This document shows positions 44,489 through 57,132 of a stretch of 64,000 nucleotides of DNA, in pieces. The position numbers and the translations under genes are program-made. The stretch comes from Symbiodinium kawagutii (Eukaryota > Sar > Dinophyceae > Suessiales > Symbiodiniaceae): assembly GCA_009767595.1 (NCBI GenBank), contig VSDK01016798.1, forward strand, positions 264,645 to 328,644. The letters run 5' to 3'. Each line of letters starts with the position of its first letter. Within the stretch, counting starts at the first letter, position 1. The notes beneath the pieces were generated by a model. The model was not told the origin of the DNA and searched no databases. It saw only the letters and a list, made by a program, of their open reading frames with translations.

Positions 44489-46171
44489 TCCTTTCACCTT
44501 CGTCACTCAAGTCGTGCAGGATCTTGTGCTGTACCAAGCGGAGTTGGCCAGGCGTATTTGAAGTCAGCGCTACTCAAGTTGTGTGTTTTCCCCAAAAAAT
44601 GAAAAAATATTCGAAATTATCAAATTCGCGCAACGACTTAGCTGCGTGGTTTTGTTACTATTGTTTCAAGAAAACAATGTGCAACCAAAACCCATCTTCC
44701 AACCGGGTATGTAGGTCTGATCCCTTGCAATTTTGTTTCACTGCTTTTTCAGGGGGGTTGACTTGAGCTCAGCTGATTGGATGTACTGTATAGAGATGAC
44801 ATAAAATACTGTGTGTAGATGTCTTTGGTTGAAGTGCTTGCATCAGTTTTGCTTTTTCTAATCCAGTTGAATGCGTTTTGCTTTGCATCTGGCAGCACTT
44901 GATCACAGTGAATTCTTCATATCAAACTTGTAGGCTACTGCCCGTTGGCATTCAACGCAAGCTTCAATAAATTGTCAAACTCAAAGGCATGACCGAACAT
45001 AATGCCATCGTACAACAGAAATAAAGACAGCAAAGATTGGGCCAAGACTCAAGACCAGCAGGACAGTCCAGAATCACCTGTTGGTGAATGAAGAACGCAA
45101 AAGCACGATACTAAGCTGCTAGAAGAAAAAAGCATGGTGAAGTGTATTCAAGTGTCGAAAATGCATGCCGTAGTTAATTTCATCAGGTTGGAGCATAGAA
45201 GAAGAAAACATAAGTTTCACAGAGGGCCGAAAAAAACTCGGCAAAGAAGCGGCTCTCCACAATACACAAACTACCATCAAGCTCTTCTGTCTGTATCTTT
45301 CTTGTTGCGCTATGCAGCAGGATCAGAGTGAGGGGCTATCAAATCGATGTAGCGAGAGAGAGAGAGAGAGTAGAGTCTAGAGTAGAAGATATCAAAGAAA
45401 TTCATAGAATTTCTATGCATGATTATGCATGCATGTGTTTGTGGCTTTGTGCTACTGCGCACGACAAGCGACTCTGACTGCACAGGTGTGCAGAGCTGTT
45501 GGCTCACCAACTTGGTCAGAGTCTCAAACGGACCCCGGGGAACAATTCCGAAACGAAGGAAGTACCGAAAAGAAACTTCCTCTTTAGAAACTTCAATTGT
45601 AGCACTTTTTTTGTAGCAGACTTTTCGATGTCAACCCCATAGGACTTCGATGCATCTGACCCTGATGCAAGATAGTTACGGATTCCCTAGTGCCTGTCGA
45701 GGGTGTGCCGAACATATGGAAAGAAGTGACAGGGAAAGAAACATGACCCAAAGAAAAGGAAACAGACAGGGAGAGAGAGAGAGGAAAAAAACAGATTGAA
45801 ACAAAGAAAACGGACGGTAGAAGCAAGAAAGATGAAGATAAATGAAACACGCACATGGCGGAAAATAGACGGATATCAAGGTATCAAACGCACAGCACAG
45901 GTTTATGACTGGTCAGTCTTACATGCCAACTGGTCAAAGTTGCTGATATCAGGCCATTGCTAAGATTTGTAAAAATCTTCATATTGGTTGGTCCTTCATT
46001 ACTGTACGTGTTGGTGTTTTAAGCAGAGTTGTCAGACTTTTTGAGAAGTCACCCTCGATGGGAAGTTGACACCCCCGAATCAATCTCGAGCAAGCGCCAG
46101 TTTTAATTTTAAACCCTGTGGCCTCACGGGGCTTGAAAGCAAATGGGATGGTAAAGAAATAATGAAGAGGA
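44489..46171. other. Unassigned stretch, purine-rich at the right
   Basis: No gene recognised. A (GA)n run is at 45355-45370 and 45768-45784; 45720-45860 is strongly A/G-rich on the plus strand. Ser/Phe/Leu-rich minus frames here are translations of that purine tract. Confidence 0.5.
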
Positions 46172-46260
46172 ATATATATATATATATATACATATATATA
46201 TAATACATATATATATATATAATGTAACATATATATGAATATATTTATATTTGTATATGT
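46172..46260. repeat. (TA)n microsatellite
   Basis: Interrupted TA dinucleotide tract with CA and GA steps. Confidence 0.9.
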
Positions 46261-46427
46261 ATATGTATAAATCAGAGAAAGAGAAGGTAAAGGGACTGTG
46301 AAGACCAATAGGAGGGAAATTGAAAAGCAAAGAGTAAAGATGAGTAAAGGAAAAAGATAAAAAGGATAAAGACTGAACATGAGAGAACACAATGAAATAG
46401 AACAGGCAAGGCAGAGGGAAAGAGGAA
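46261..46427. repeat. Purine-rich tract before the assembly gap
   Basis: GAGAAAG-type sequence with almost no pyrimidine over long stretches; it runs into a run of N, which suggests difficult assembly of a simple repeat. Confidence 0.7.
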
Positions 46428-46443
46428 NNNNNNNNNNNNNNNN
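46428..46443. other. Assembly gap (16 N)
   Basis: Sixteen undetermined bases inside the purine-rich tract. Open frames spanning it are not interpretable. Confidence 0.99.
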
Positions 46444-46621
46444 AAAGAGAAAGAGAAATCTGAATGGAACAAGATCAATTATATACCTATCCTCATGTCT
46501 AACGGGTGGGCAACCCGGGAGGCAAAGCAAGGCTGTTCTAGGCTTGTCAACCCAGTCAACCTGGAAGGATTAATGCAGGCACGCAGCGGTATGTAGTGCT
46601 CTTACTGCAATTTCTGGGCAG

Positions 46622-46828
46622 TGGCTGAAGTGCAAGCCTTTGACAAGGTCGCGAACGACAACTGCATGGCATGCTTGAAAACATCACTGGCAATACTGGA
46701 AATCTCGCAGCTTCTGCTGGTGAACTTGGAAAAAGCGGATCGCTTGATCCTCAGGCACTGTGCATTGCATGAACTTGCCATAGAATTTGACCCAGGGGCT
46801 GCAACATGCTGTAACCAGCTTCCCATAG
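46622..46828 (+). CDS. Candidate internal exon, unrecognised protein
   Basis: Acceptor TTTCTGGGCAG at 46621 and donor ATAG|GTTAGC at 46829 bracket 207 nt, a multiple of three. The frame reads AEVQAFDKVANDNCMACLKT, then a hydrophobic helix (LAILEISQLLLVNLEKADRL), then LRHCALHELAIEFDPGA. It is a natural-looking helical protein segment. No family recognised and no neighbouring exon found. Confidence 0.35.
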
Positions 46829-49480
46829 GTTAGCCTCAGTATGCACGGGTCGTGCTGGTGTCTTCACCAATGGTGTAGATATGTTCACAGTGATGTCCAT
46901 TGCAATAGCATGCAGTAGTCCTTGAAGTCTTGTTGTGACATGGCCCCAGATCTACTGGTAGGATTGTCTAGGTTGCGTTCATCAGTTTGATGTAGAAATA
47001 TGTAGAATATGTATTTGTGTGTATGTTATGTGTGTGTGTTTATTTTGTTTCTTGTTTATTGTTCATTTGACATGATTGAAATGATGTGTATACATATATA
47101 TATATATACGGTGTTTATGTCCATGTAAAGTTCGAATTACTGTAGTTGTATAGTGGCATGGCAAATGTCACGGCATGGAAATCTTAAGGAACGAAGGATT
47201 TCGCCGGCAAATGCACGAGCTCGTGGAGCAGTTTCCAAGCAGCAAGAGAAATGAAAAAAGAACAGAGCAGAATATAGAAGAAAACAGAAAAGAACATAGA
47301 AGAAAAGAATAGAATGTAGAGGAATGGAATAGAGAATAATATGAAAGAATATTGAAGAATAGAATGTAAACAATAGAATAGCAGATATCAAAGCTGCAGG
47401 ATGGAGACCTTTCAACATTCTGAGTGTTAGCTTGAAGGAGTCATTTTGATAGTGTTATATTCTGAGACTTTTCACTGTTGTGACGGAACAGAGCGTTTGT
47501 TCTGCAAAGGCTATTTGGCCACAGCACGCATTTGCTGAGCAACACAGTCAATGGAGTGTGTGAGGCAGTCCATGTCAAAGGGTGCACAAAATCGTTTGCT
47601 TGCCGTGAGGAAATTGGTGTGTTGGCAATACTGGCACTGTTGTGATTGGTAGAATTGAGAGTGAGCTTCAAGTTTAGGCACATTCCGTGGCTTACAACCA
47701 CTTGACCCTGGCTAAAGCGAGAAGCTTACAAGTGCGATGCATTTGTTCCAATGAAGCTATTTCTGTGACACGGTTGGAAACAGTATGAAACACAATTACA
47801 GTAAACTGTCTGCATTTTGTTACATGTTTTTCTATTTTCAAACTGAGGAATTGCAAAATCAGGCTCAGAGCGCGGAGCACGAGTTGAGCTTTGGCACCAA
47901 AGACTTCAAAGGCTTCAAACTGATCTTCACAGATCTTCTCACAGATCTTCTCACACCTTCTGTGTCTCAGGAATCGTATCATGGCTCTCCTGGGTGCCTC
48001 TCCAGTGGCTTCTACTCCCCGCGGCGAAATGACACAGGCTCTGGGCAAACGATTCACATCCATTCATGACGAGTCTCTCGACAATCATATCATACATTCT
48101 CGTACTGATTTGTACTGTTATCCGTCATCCAGACTACAAAGTATGACCATCCTCTATCATCCTTACCCTCATGACCGTCATCCTTCACCAGATCAGATCA
48201 ATCCTCATGTACTTGCTGTTCAGACGCACCCACCCTGAGCCTCAAACGAAATACTGAATATGATTTACTTATGCCGAGCACAAACATTCTAACAACACGT
48301 GCATTGTTGGTTCGGTGGTTGAGAGCACCTAAAAGGACTTGTCCATACATCAGGCCAAAGCAATGCCGGTTGCAACGCCCGCGGTCCCAATGATGAGCCT
48401 GTCCAGCACTGGTAGTTTTAGTATGTTTTAGTGGGCCTGATGCAGCGCCAGACTAATTGCTCATTTGCTTTCATTTACTGCATGCTACGGTGTAAAGTCG
48501 AACGACTCGCAGCACGACGGACGTGTCATACTATATTTCTATATGTTATGCCATGTAACTCTTTTCACTTTCGAAGCTTTGATGTCGCTAAGGACGGGAA
48601 GTCCTTTTCCACAAGGACCATTGATGACAAATGACAAGTGACAAATGACAAGTGAAAGGCACTGAATTCGCATGTCTTGAGCGCGACAAGCTGACCTGTC
48701 ATTCACTATCACAGGCACACCTGGACACCTGCCAAGTCCACCTATGCTTGCGACGATGTAGGGAACCCAGACTACAAGGTAGTGATTTTGAAGGTTTTGG
48801 CAAGAAAGAGACAGGTCATGAAACTTTCGCATTGATAAGAACAATAGGACAATAGACTGTTGTCACAATACTTTGAAACTGATTGTGGAATGTCCGTATC
48901 CTCCAAAGGATCTTGACACTCCGGATGTCAAAAATATTACAGGCTCCATGGCTATTCTGCAATCACGGACTTGTGATGATTTGATGATTAGTACATCGGC
49001 TTGTAGAAAACTAGAGAGATGTTTTATCATGTTATAAAGCATCCATGTTGAAAGCAGTTGCAACAATACAAATCAGCATCCATGGGAAGACTCCCATAGC
49101 TTTTGAGGAGCGCGATACCTACAACTCAGAGGATGAACGGAGGCTTCGGAGGCATCTTCTGACACCTTGGGGCCTTCGAGGTGACCCAGGTGACCTTTAA
49201 GTTTATCTCATCGGCACAACTAACAGATCCAACAGTTTGTTTCTTCGCACAGCTACTGGTACCATCTGGTACCACTGAAGTAATTCAAAGTGGGTAGATG
49301 CAAGATGGATATCTTGCAGAATCAGATGCAAGTGGCCAGTAGATAACTCCGCATAGCTCCTCTGCGCTCAGTCTGGGCTCAGTGTCACGCAGTGATTGGG
49401 CCCCACATCCCGCCACTCAGACGTCTGCACTCTGCAGGAGCTATCCACGGAAGTCCAGGCAGCGAGGCGGTACGCCTTTA
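46829..49480. other. Unassigned stretch
   Basis: A TA/TG-rich tract is at 47000-47110 and an A/G-rich tract (AATAGAATAGAG) at 47270-47390. A possible short exon at about 47848-47912 reads EELQNQAQSAEHELSFGTKD after an AG. GACAAATGACAAGT repeats twice at 48620-48655. No gene recognised. Confidence 0.35.
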
Positions 49481-49539
49481 GTTTCAGGCAGTGAAGCAGT
49501 TTATGAATGTTCATGATTCGATTGATTCAATATCCCCCT

Positions 49540-50570
49540 TCGAATTTCCTCTAGGAAATGCTAGCCGTTATGTGGTTCATTTTATGTTGGAAAGACCTAA
49601 GTCTGCTGTGTGTTTAGCTTGCACTTTGCATTTTAGAAGGTACCTATTTCCTAGAGACCCCCTATGGTTCCCATTTCCTAGAGAGCCACCCTCAAACTTG
49701 CACTGATTCTTTCAGGGTAGGCGGCTGCGATTTTATAGACAGAATGCATGGTGAGTGTAGACAGCAGGTGCTTTATTTTATAGAGAAACATGTTTTGCAG
49801 GCACACTGGCACATGGTGCTACCACGGGTCACATTTTATAGAGAATCCTTGTTTCGAATTGTTTCGACATGTAGCACGGTTGTGCTTTTCTGGGCTCAAC
49901 CGCAGGGAGTGGAACCATGGCTAAGTTGTGGCATCAGCATCATGTGACACTTGATACATTGGTGACAAACCTTATGCGCCGGTATTGCACCGTGCTTCAA
50001 ACTACGAAGAGAGGAAGCAGTAGAGGCATTTTGTCAATTGTCCTGATCCATAGTGGGATTTTTTTGTGATTTGACGACGGAACTCTTTAACAAATCACAC
50101 TTGGGATCGCTTGGGTCGTGTTCACAAGCATTGTGATGCATTGTGCTTCAATACGGATCAATGCTACCGAAAGGGAAAAAGTAACGTGTAATTCGTGGCG
50201 GCGTGGCAGTTTTGCGTGGAGATGCGTTGACGACACCCTCGTAACCTTGGATGTTTATAGAATGGAAACTCATCACCTTAAGAATCTCATGCACTTGTCT
50301 CTAGGATTTGCAACCCCTGGGAATTGCACATGCGTGTTGGGTATTTCACGACGAAGCAGCCGCGTTTCCAGGAAGATGGTTTCCATTTCCTAGTGGTTGG
50401 GTGTGTCCACATTGGAGGTTGCGCGCCCCATTTTATAGAGGGAGGTGGTGGTCGAATTTGGGTAGTGAGTTCTAATTTTATAGAGCTGCATTTGCACTTT
50501 GAGCTAGGGGGCTTTGATTTCCTAGGGTGCACACCCTTGCTGGGGTAGGCGGCTGCCGTTTTATGTCTGG
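49540..50570. repeat. Cluster of dispersed TTTTATAGAG and TTTCCTAGAG motifs
   Basis: TTTTATAGA occurs near 49732, 49776, 49834, 50432 and 50475; TTTCCTAG near 49649, 49673, 50385 and 50519; the longer motif GGGTAGGCGGCTGC followed by TTTTAT occurs near 49714 and 50543. The motifs punctuate GC-richer text at 40-100 bp intervals. No coding frame explains the pattern. Confidence 0.6.
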
Positions 50571-50816
50571 GAAATGCTTCTCGCCCGTTTGCCTCTTAAT
50601 TGGCAAGGGGATGATTCAATGATAGTTTCTGTTTTGAATCACGCAATACTTAAGTGATCTTAGGTGCAATACTTACATAAAAAAGACATCAAAATGCACA
50701 GTACATACATATAAAATCACATATATATATATATTTATATACACATATTATTTATGTGTGTAAATCTTAAGTATGAACATGTATGAGTTCTAAGTTTAAG
50801 ACGCACAGTTTGTGTC
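50571..50816. other. AT-rich spacer
   Basis: Contains a (TA)n tract at 50720-50740; no gene. Confidence 0.5.
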
Positions 50817-51000
50817 ATGTTTCTCGAGTCCGGAGTGGCCAGACTGAAGGGTAAAACATGGTGCAGCCTCCGTATGCTTCGCTGCAAGGTCGAACAGCGC
50901 TGTATTAAGTGTGGCAACACGTATGCAGCGGACTCCATTTTTTGCCGCCGATGCGGGCACAAGCGCACCGAGGCAGGCAACGGGGGCCAGGACAGAGGAA
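50817..51000 (+). CDS. Exon with CxxCG...FCRRCG zinc ribbon
   Basis: The frame contains CIKCGNTYAADSIFCRRCGH (Cys codons at 50901, 50910, 50943 and 50952): two CxxC pairs 10 residues apart, a zinc ribbon. The form C-x-x-C-G-N-x-Y-x-x-D-S-x-F-C-R-x-C-G-x-K-R is one I recall as frequent near the N-termini of dinoflagellate proteins of several kinds. The exon limits are uncertain: the open frame runs 50817-51197, but the text after about 51000 looks non-coding. A second, imperfect copy lies at 53191. Confidence 0.5.
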
Positions 51001-51574
51001 ATGCGGATTTTTTTCTTGCAGGTTACTACGGTTACTCTTCAATCTCTTCACATGACTCACTTCAGCTTTTGACTCGCATTGACTCATTTGCTTCACGTGG
51101 AATTCACCAAAGCACAATAGCCTCCGCGCAAACGAACATCATCGAACATGTCTACATTTTAGAAAGAAATAAAAACAGAGTAGTGTGCCTTGAGTAGTTT
51201 AACATATTAAAACCACCTAAAAGAGTCCATGAGCTTCACTTTGCGCCTTCCCGCTTAGAGTGTTCCTTGATAGCTGTGTGCTGTATCCTCTTGGAGGACA
51301 TAACAGGCACGAACCGCAAAGCCAAGTCATGTGTCACTCACTCGTAAGTTCGTTTTGTACTTGATCCGTCTTGATCCTGTGCCGCAGGAATTTCACAACG
51401 TTTGATGTGTCCACCGTAGCTGCGCGGTAGTTCGTGTTTGCCGCGGTTTCAATCTTCGACAGGGAACACTTCTTTGTGCCATGGTGTACCGTACTGCAAG
51501 GGCTTCAGGTTTAGCAAAGAAAAGACTTCCATAGTAGTATGTAGTGTATGTAGTATATGTAGCATTGTAGTATA
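51001..51574. other. Unassigned stretch
   Basis: No further exon recognised after the zinc-ribbon exon. Confidence 0.45.
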
Positions 51575-51775
51575 AAAGTATAGTATCTACTAGTATCTAG
51601 TAGTATCTAGAAGTAATAGTAATAGTATAGTAATCGTAATCGTCATAGTAATAGTAATCGTAATAGTAACAGTAATAGTAATAGTAATAGTAACAGTAAT
51701 AGTAATAGTAATAGTGATAGTAATAGTGATAGTAGTAGCAGCAGGAGCAGCAGTAGCAGTAGCAATAGTAACAGT
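51575..51775. repeat. (TAG)n/(TAATAG)n microsatellite
   Basis: A long imperfect tract of TAG and TAA triplets with CAG, CGT and TGA interruptions. The poly-Tyr and poly-Leu minus frames are by-products. Confidence 0.9.
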
Positions 51776-53190
51776 AGTAGGAAAGTACTAGTAGCAGTAG
51801 CCAGCAGCATGAAAATACCAAGAAGATACCATGACTCCTGGCATATCATTGCAGGTCATGGCATATCAAGTCATTTGAGCCTGTCAGCCTCTCTTTATCA
51901 TGGATGGATTTACAGTATGTGTTGTACTTGTTTGCAGGACATTTTCCATATTTTTTGATTATGTGATATATGTATATAATCGTTGTATAATATATGCGTT
52001 TTAGATCAGTACTGTATTTAGGTTATTTTTTGGACTTTGCAAAGGTGACTGCCTGGCCCTGCAATGCAAGTCTAAGCATCAGTACTCTGGTGCTGTTTCC
52101 CAGACATGTCAACCTTACGACATCTTACGACTCAACTTGCGCAAGGAAAACCTATTACTTATCATGTGCTGCATGCCATGTGTGGTGTGTTTTGATTTGA
52201 AACTTAAGATGTCCAGTCCGGGCAAGGTTTTGGAATGAACCCCTAAGACCAGGACCACAATATGTCGTGGCTGCTGGGTTTCGGATGTTGCACTTGCCTT
52301 CACGTCTTGTCTTGGCAAAGTTTGGTCAAAACGGTAGTGATTGCTATATAAAGGGTTGAAGGAACAGCAATTCCATAGATGTTCTAATGCATTGTGACTT
52401 GTCCTGCTAATCCATGTTTAGCACAAAGTCCGTGTTCATGATGCGTGTGTGTTTGTCTGTGTTGGTGGGAGTGTATCGGTTGAAGAGATGCGTTTACAAG
52501 CTCACATCTAATTGTCGCATGTGTACATTCGCGACCATAGTGCCTCTGTAGCTCTTAAGCATTCTCAAGTCTTAAGCTCCTTAAAGTGAAATCAGTCAAA
52601 GATAGTCAAAGTGAAATTTGTAGAAGAAAACTACTTAAAATATCTTAAGATAGTACTTAAGATTGTTAGTACATACAGTCATTGTAGTCCTTGTAACTTC
52701 GTGTAACTTGGAAGTGCTTTTGGTGTTGAATTTTACGCGTCGAGAGGTGCCTGACAAGAGTGAGGGAGCGTGCGCTTCTCGGTCGCAGTTTGGCGAGGCC
52801 AGAATCGAAGCCGAAAGTGCGCCTGTACCGTGTGCACCTTTAGTCGCTGAATTCCAAGAGGGATTTATATGATTTCAATTGGTTTTATATACCTGATATT
52901 GCCCATACCTATTTCATTTAAACAAGTTGCACCAAAAAGGTGCCGCAAGTTTTCATCGTAGAACAAATCTCTACAATTCTCTGGAAAAACATGAAACAGT
53001 TCAAAAGCACGCGCCAGAAGCACCAAAGCAGAAATATTTCTTCAGACAGATTCAGGCAGGTCCAAAAAAAGTACAAAGCTTCGCAATTTCCAAGAGTGCA
53101 AAAATACCAGGACACGTCAGGGAAGGAATTCAGATCACCGTAGACACAGAATTTTCCGTTTGCATTGCATCATATTGACATATTGAATCT
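51776..53190. other. Unassigned stretch between the two zinc-ribbon copies
   Basis: A possible coding island at 52735-52872 (plus) reads REVPDKSEGACASRSQFGEA and ends at a stop. Another at 52927-53115 is Lys/Gln-rich. Neither is recognised. Confidence 0.3.
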
Positions 53191-53265
53191 GAGGCTCGAT
53201 GTGGAAATCCATATGCTGACGCAGACTCGCAGTTCTGCAGACGATGCGGGTACCAGCGCCACTGA
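53191..53265 (+). CDS. Second zinc-ribbon exon copy, imperfect
   Basis: Reads EARCGNPYADADSQFCRRCG then YQRH and a stop at 53263. It aligns without gaps to the 50901 copy, but the first zinc cysteine is replaced by Glu, unless AG at 53192-53193 is an acceptor and an upstream exon supplies the Cys. The TGA directly after the ribbon makes it a decayed copy or a short exon whose donor lies before the stop. Confidence 0.4.
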   Translation, partial: EARCGNPYADADSQFCRRCGYQRH

Positions 53266-54581
53266 GGAACTTCAGCTAAGGACCTTGCTGCCGTGTTGTC
53301 ACTGTTAGTCTCCAACCTTGGCACTCAGTATACTTCAGTATACCCTGTTGTATGCTCTAGTGCAATTTGCAGAGCGCTAAAATCATCAATCAGTGGAAAC
53401 GCAGTTATCCTTTGATGTGAGCTGCGGGCAATTGCTCATGATATGAACTTTGAATCCGTTGCAATTATAAGGGCAATTGCATTCGCAGTGAGCGGTTTGA
53501 AATGTGTTGAACGGCCATTCCCTACTCATTGTCAACAACCAATTGATATTGGCGGCTCATGATGATGCTTTCTCTAGTATCCCTTCCCACTGGATTCGTC
53601 GATGCAAGCTTTGGAGGGTGATGAGGGTGTCCCAAAATGTACAGTTCTTCACTTGTGGTCTTACAGAGCGGCATGAAGTCGAGATTGCCCTGAGTTTGGC
53701 TGGGTCCAGGGCTCATTTATGTGACAGCTGGATATTGGAATCTCCAGCTGTCTTATCTAGATCTACAGAGAGAATAGATAGATCTAGAGTGTAGAGGTTC
53801 ATTTATGCGCTGAATGGTTGCGGATGTATGAGCGTAATTGTAGAATATTGGTGCATCTATGGAAATGTAACTTACATACATATCACATATCTGTATATAT
53901 ATATATATACATCAATTTAGATATCTAATATATATATATACATCTAATCTTCTGTATGTTCATTGCTTAGAAGATTTCGAACCTGCTACAGTTGCCTGAG
54001 ATGCACTCACTCTCCTAGAACTGGCCCAAACGAAAAAGCGGGGGTCAACCTCAAGCATTTCCGCTACATAAGAAAATGGTACAACACTTCGCATCTTGCG
54101 GTGGTTTTGGGGGGTAGAGACTACAGCATGAGTTTTTCTAAGTTGAGTTGTTGTGGCACAGCTGTGCACAGATTCAAAAGATTGAAATGCTCTTCCTTCT
54201 AGGACTTGGTCAATGCTGAGCGGATGACAACAAAAAGATGGAAGTGCGCAAGCCGTCTGTAGAGACCATAGACATCGATAGACTGAAATGTCGTACTTGT
54301 AGGTTGTGAGGAAACAATACTCAAAGTCAAGCAACATGGCTATGCTGTAGTAAGGACATCGTGCCGATTTCTTTCAGTTTGAAATTTGTGAAAGCGCACG
54401 GGCCATGCGGCAGTTCTGATACTCTGAAAGCTGCACAAGTAGCTCTTGGCAAAGCAGGCTTTCTTGGAATGGCTATGTTCATGTCGATTGAATCTTTTGG
54501 CCAAATTTTGAGATGCCAGGGTCAGAAGGCATATCCACTTTGCTCGCAGTTGCTGAGTAGCATAATCTTAAGCTCACGGAG
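53266..54581. other. Unassigned stretch
   Basis: (TA)n tracts at 53895-53945. The region 54020-54110 is open on both strands (plus NEKAGVNLKHFRYIRKWYNT; minus PFSYVAEMLEVDPRFFVW), and I cannot choose between them. No family recognised. Confidence 0.3.
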
Positions 54582-55215
54582 ATGTCTTTTGCTCAAACAG
54601 TGGCAGAAATTCAAGAGGCTCAAAAAGAAATACTTTTGTCAGCCCGGAAGCAAATTTCTTTACTCAAGAAGACCCATGAAGCCCCCAGATAGAATTGTGC
54701 TCGTATGTCAAGGTATAGAATATTGTACAGGGACCCCAGACCAGTGAAATTGCCATGACGGCTGCAGAAAAAAACGTGCAAGAACTGCTGAAAAGGTCTC
54801 AATCCGAGGCGAAAGCTGTGAAACCCGGATGCCCAAAGTGAAACTGCTGGGACTCGCTGTGCCAATTCGATTAATCAGCAGGCATTGGTCTTTGTCTTCC
54901 ATGTTTTCCTACCATTGTTTCCTTGTTAATTTTCACACCTTGTTTCACCATGGGATTGATTTGTGTCTTTGATTTTCTCTCAGCATCTATCCGCTCTGCG
55001 CTGTTGCCCATGCCGCAATGGAATTGAAAGGTATCGCATGTCCAACAAGTCCAATGGCCCACTATCAAGACTAAGCTGTAATTTATTGGGGGACATTCAA
55101 ATCGTTGGATGCCCAGATTGCGTGAAAGACCCCGGTCTATGTTTTACCGCAGGTGACGAAAGAAGTACTCGAAGGCTTGCAAGGCAGATTGTACATTTTG
55201 CAGCGACAGCTTTGA
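54582..55215 (+). CDS. Candidate small exons of a coiled-coil protein
   Basis: Three short plus-strand islands share a charged helical composition: 54582-54692 (MSFAQTVAEIQEAQKEILLS, then ARKQISLLKKTHEA), 54755-54841 (MTAAEKNVQELLKRSQSEAK) and 55153-55215 (VTKEVLEGLQGRLYILQRQL after TTTTACCGCAG). Together they look like exons of one coiled-coil protein, but junctions and frame continuity were not proven, and each island ends at a stop in its own frame. Confidence 0.25.
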
Positions 55216-57132
55216 ATCGTAACGTGTAAGCTTGTTTGGAAACGTATTGAAAACGCTTGAAATCCAATATGAAATGGATTGAATGTAAACAGCTGATCGT
55301 CAATTCCAGACAAATGTTTATTCATTGGCGTGAAGCAGTGCTTGAAGATGCTTGAAGATGCTTGCAGATTGTGTTCAGGCACATAGACTTGCAACCAGTT
55401 TCTCCCACTTGAGGTCACTTAAGAATCTTCCAAGAGATCAAAACATAGCACTTGCGTGTTGCATATCTTTGCATATTTTTGCATACTACTTGTAGGTCCT
55501 TCTTTGGGGTTGACTTAGCCCTCCAGTTTGCAATCACAATCCTGCCCTGAGATTCTGAGATTGTATGTGAGCACTGGGGAGATTCTTCGTATTCTAGCAC
55601 AGTACATGAGACATGGATGAGCATATGCGATCATAGTATAGGTTATTTATGGATAATTGTAGTGAATGTATAAGTTGATGTAGTATGATGTAGTCATAAA
55701 GAAGTCATCAATGAGATCATGACTTCCGCTTTGTGTCCAGTCGACAGGGCGAGCCCAGGGTTTGCCACCAGTCGTGCTCCGAATCCAGAGGTCGCACACT
55801 GCACACTTGGATTGTAAGAATGAAAAAGATGTGAAGAACGTGTAAGAACATAAATGAACTATATAGAAGAAGATGAAGACGAATCTGAAAAAGGTGAAGT
55901 ACAATCAGGAACATCAAGGAACACGCAAGATATGTTTGTCTCATGCTGGTCTTTTTACCAGAATCCATTTGCTGGCAAAAGCGGCTTCTTGTAGTGCTGT
56001 GTTTTCTCTGAATTGGGCTGAGATGTTAAGATATGATTTGTCAGGTTGCAAACAGGATCCAATGCTCCTCACAGTAACTATGCGCTCGGGCCTTGAAAAG
56101 CTGACACCGGTTCCCTTAACCGTTCAAAAGCTGATTTTGTTGAACAGTCGCAGATTCATCACGTCTTATCACAAGACCATGTATAGGGTTATGCAGACAA
56201 GACCAATGCATGACCATGCAACGCAGAGCAGAGCTTGCAACTGCCCCGATGTCAATATATGTTATTGATTTTGTAATTGAATGTACAGTACAGATTGCCC
56301 ACATTTTACACCATGCATCAGGCATAAATTCTGTATATACATCGTGTGAATATGCAGTGTGTGTAATTTGTGTGCACCATTAGTCATTGACTCAGACTTG
56401 CACCATGTCTTCGAGAAGCTCAGGTACGATCTTGTGCTCCCGTGACCCGGAAGTTGACATGTAGGGGCAGGGCCTGAAATGAAACGGAATGAATAGAATC
56501 AAAGCACATCAAAGCATCACATCCTTTTTAGCCAGATGCAGTAAGAGCAACAAACAGATGTATTATCCAACAAGTGCAACAAGTGTCACTCTTGTAAATG
56601 TCTTGGATGGAATCAATATTTAATGTGGAGAGAAGACGAGAGCAAGACCTGTTCATTCTTCCATACTATAAAGAAGCCAAGGAAAAGTTTCCTTGCTTGC
56701 TGGAGCTTTTTTCAATGCCAGGTATCTGCTGGTATACCTGTTGGCAGATCAACAAGCAGACATTTCAGTGTCACTAGCTCGGTTTGTTTGTTTTAGAAGT
56801 AGCAGAAGTTCGGCAAGACCTACTTTTATCATCTTTGGTCACCTCTTTGAATCTCTTTGATCCTTATTGATCCTACAAAAAGAAATGCTTTGTGCCACCA
56901 GCGGCCGAGGGGTGGGGAATCATGGGGAGAGGATGTCGACAGATAAGACATGCATCGCACACAGGGTGGGATGCGAATGGTGAGTGCTGATGGAACCACG
57001 TGCTACGCAATGAAAAAAACAATTGGTTGTAGAAAAAGGCAAACATGTGACAGTGCTTTCCAAATGATGAAGGCATACAGAACTTGTGAGTATGTGGCCA
57101 GCGTGCACATGTAATGGCATGTTTTCATGCAG
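55216..57132. other. Unassigned stretch
   Basis: GCTTGAAGAT repeats at 55345-55370. The plus frame 55873-56268 has mixed composition and no splice support. No gene recognised. Confidence 0.4.

Noticed and set aside
45979..46530. Minus-strand ORF of 183 codons, Ser/Phe/Leu-rich
   Set aside because: It spans the 16-N gap and translates a purine-rich tract plus a TA microsatellite.
51597..51849. Minus-strand poly-Tyr and poly-Leu ORFs
   Set aside because: Direct translations of the TAG/TAA microsatellite.
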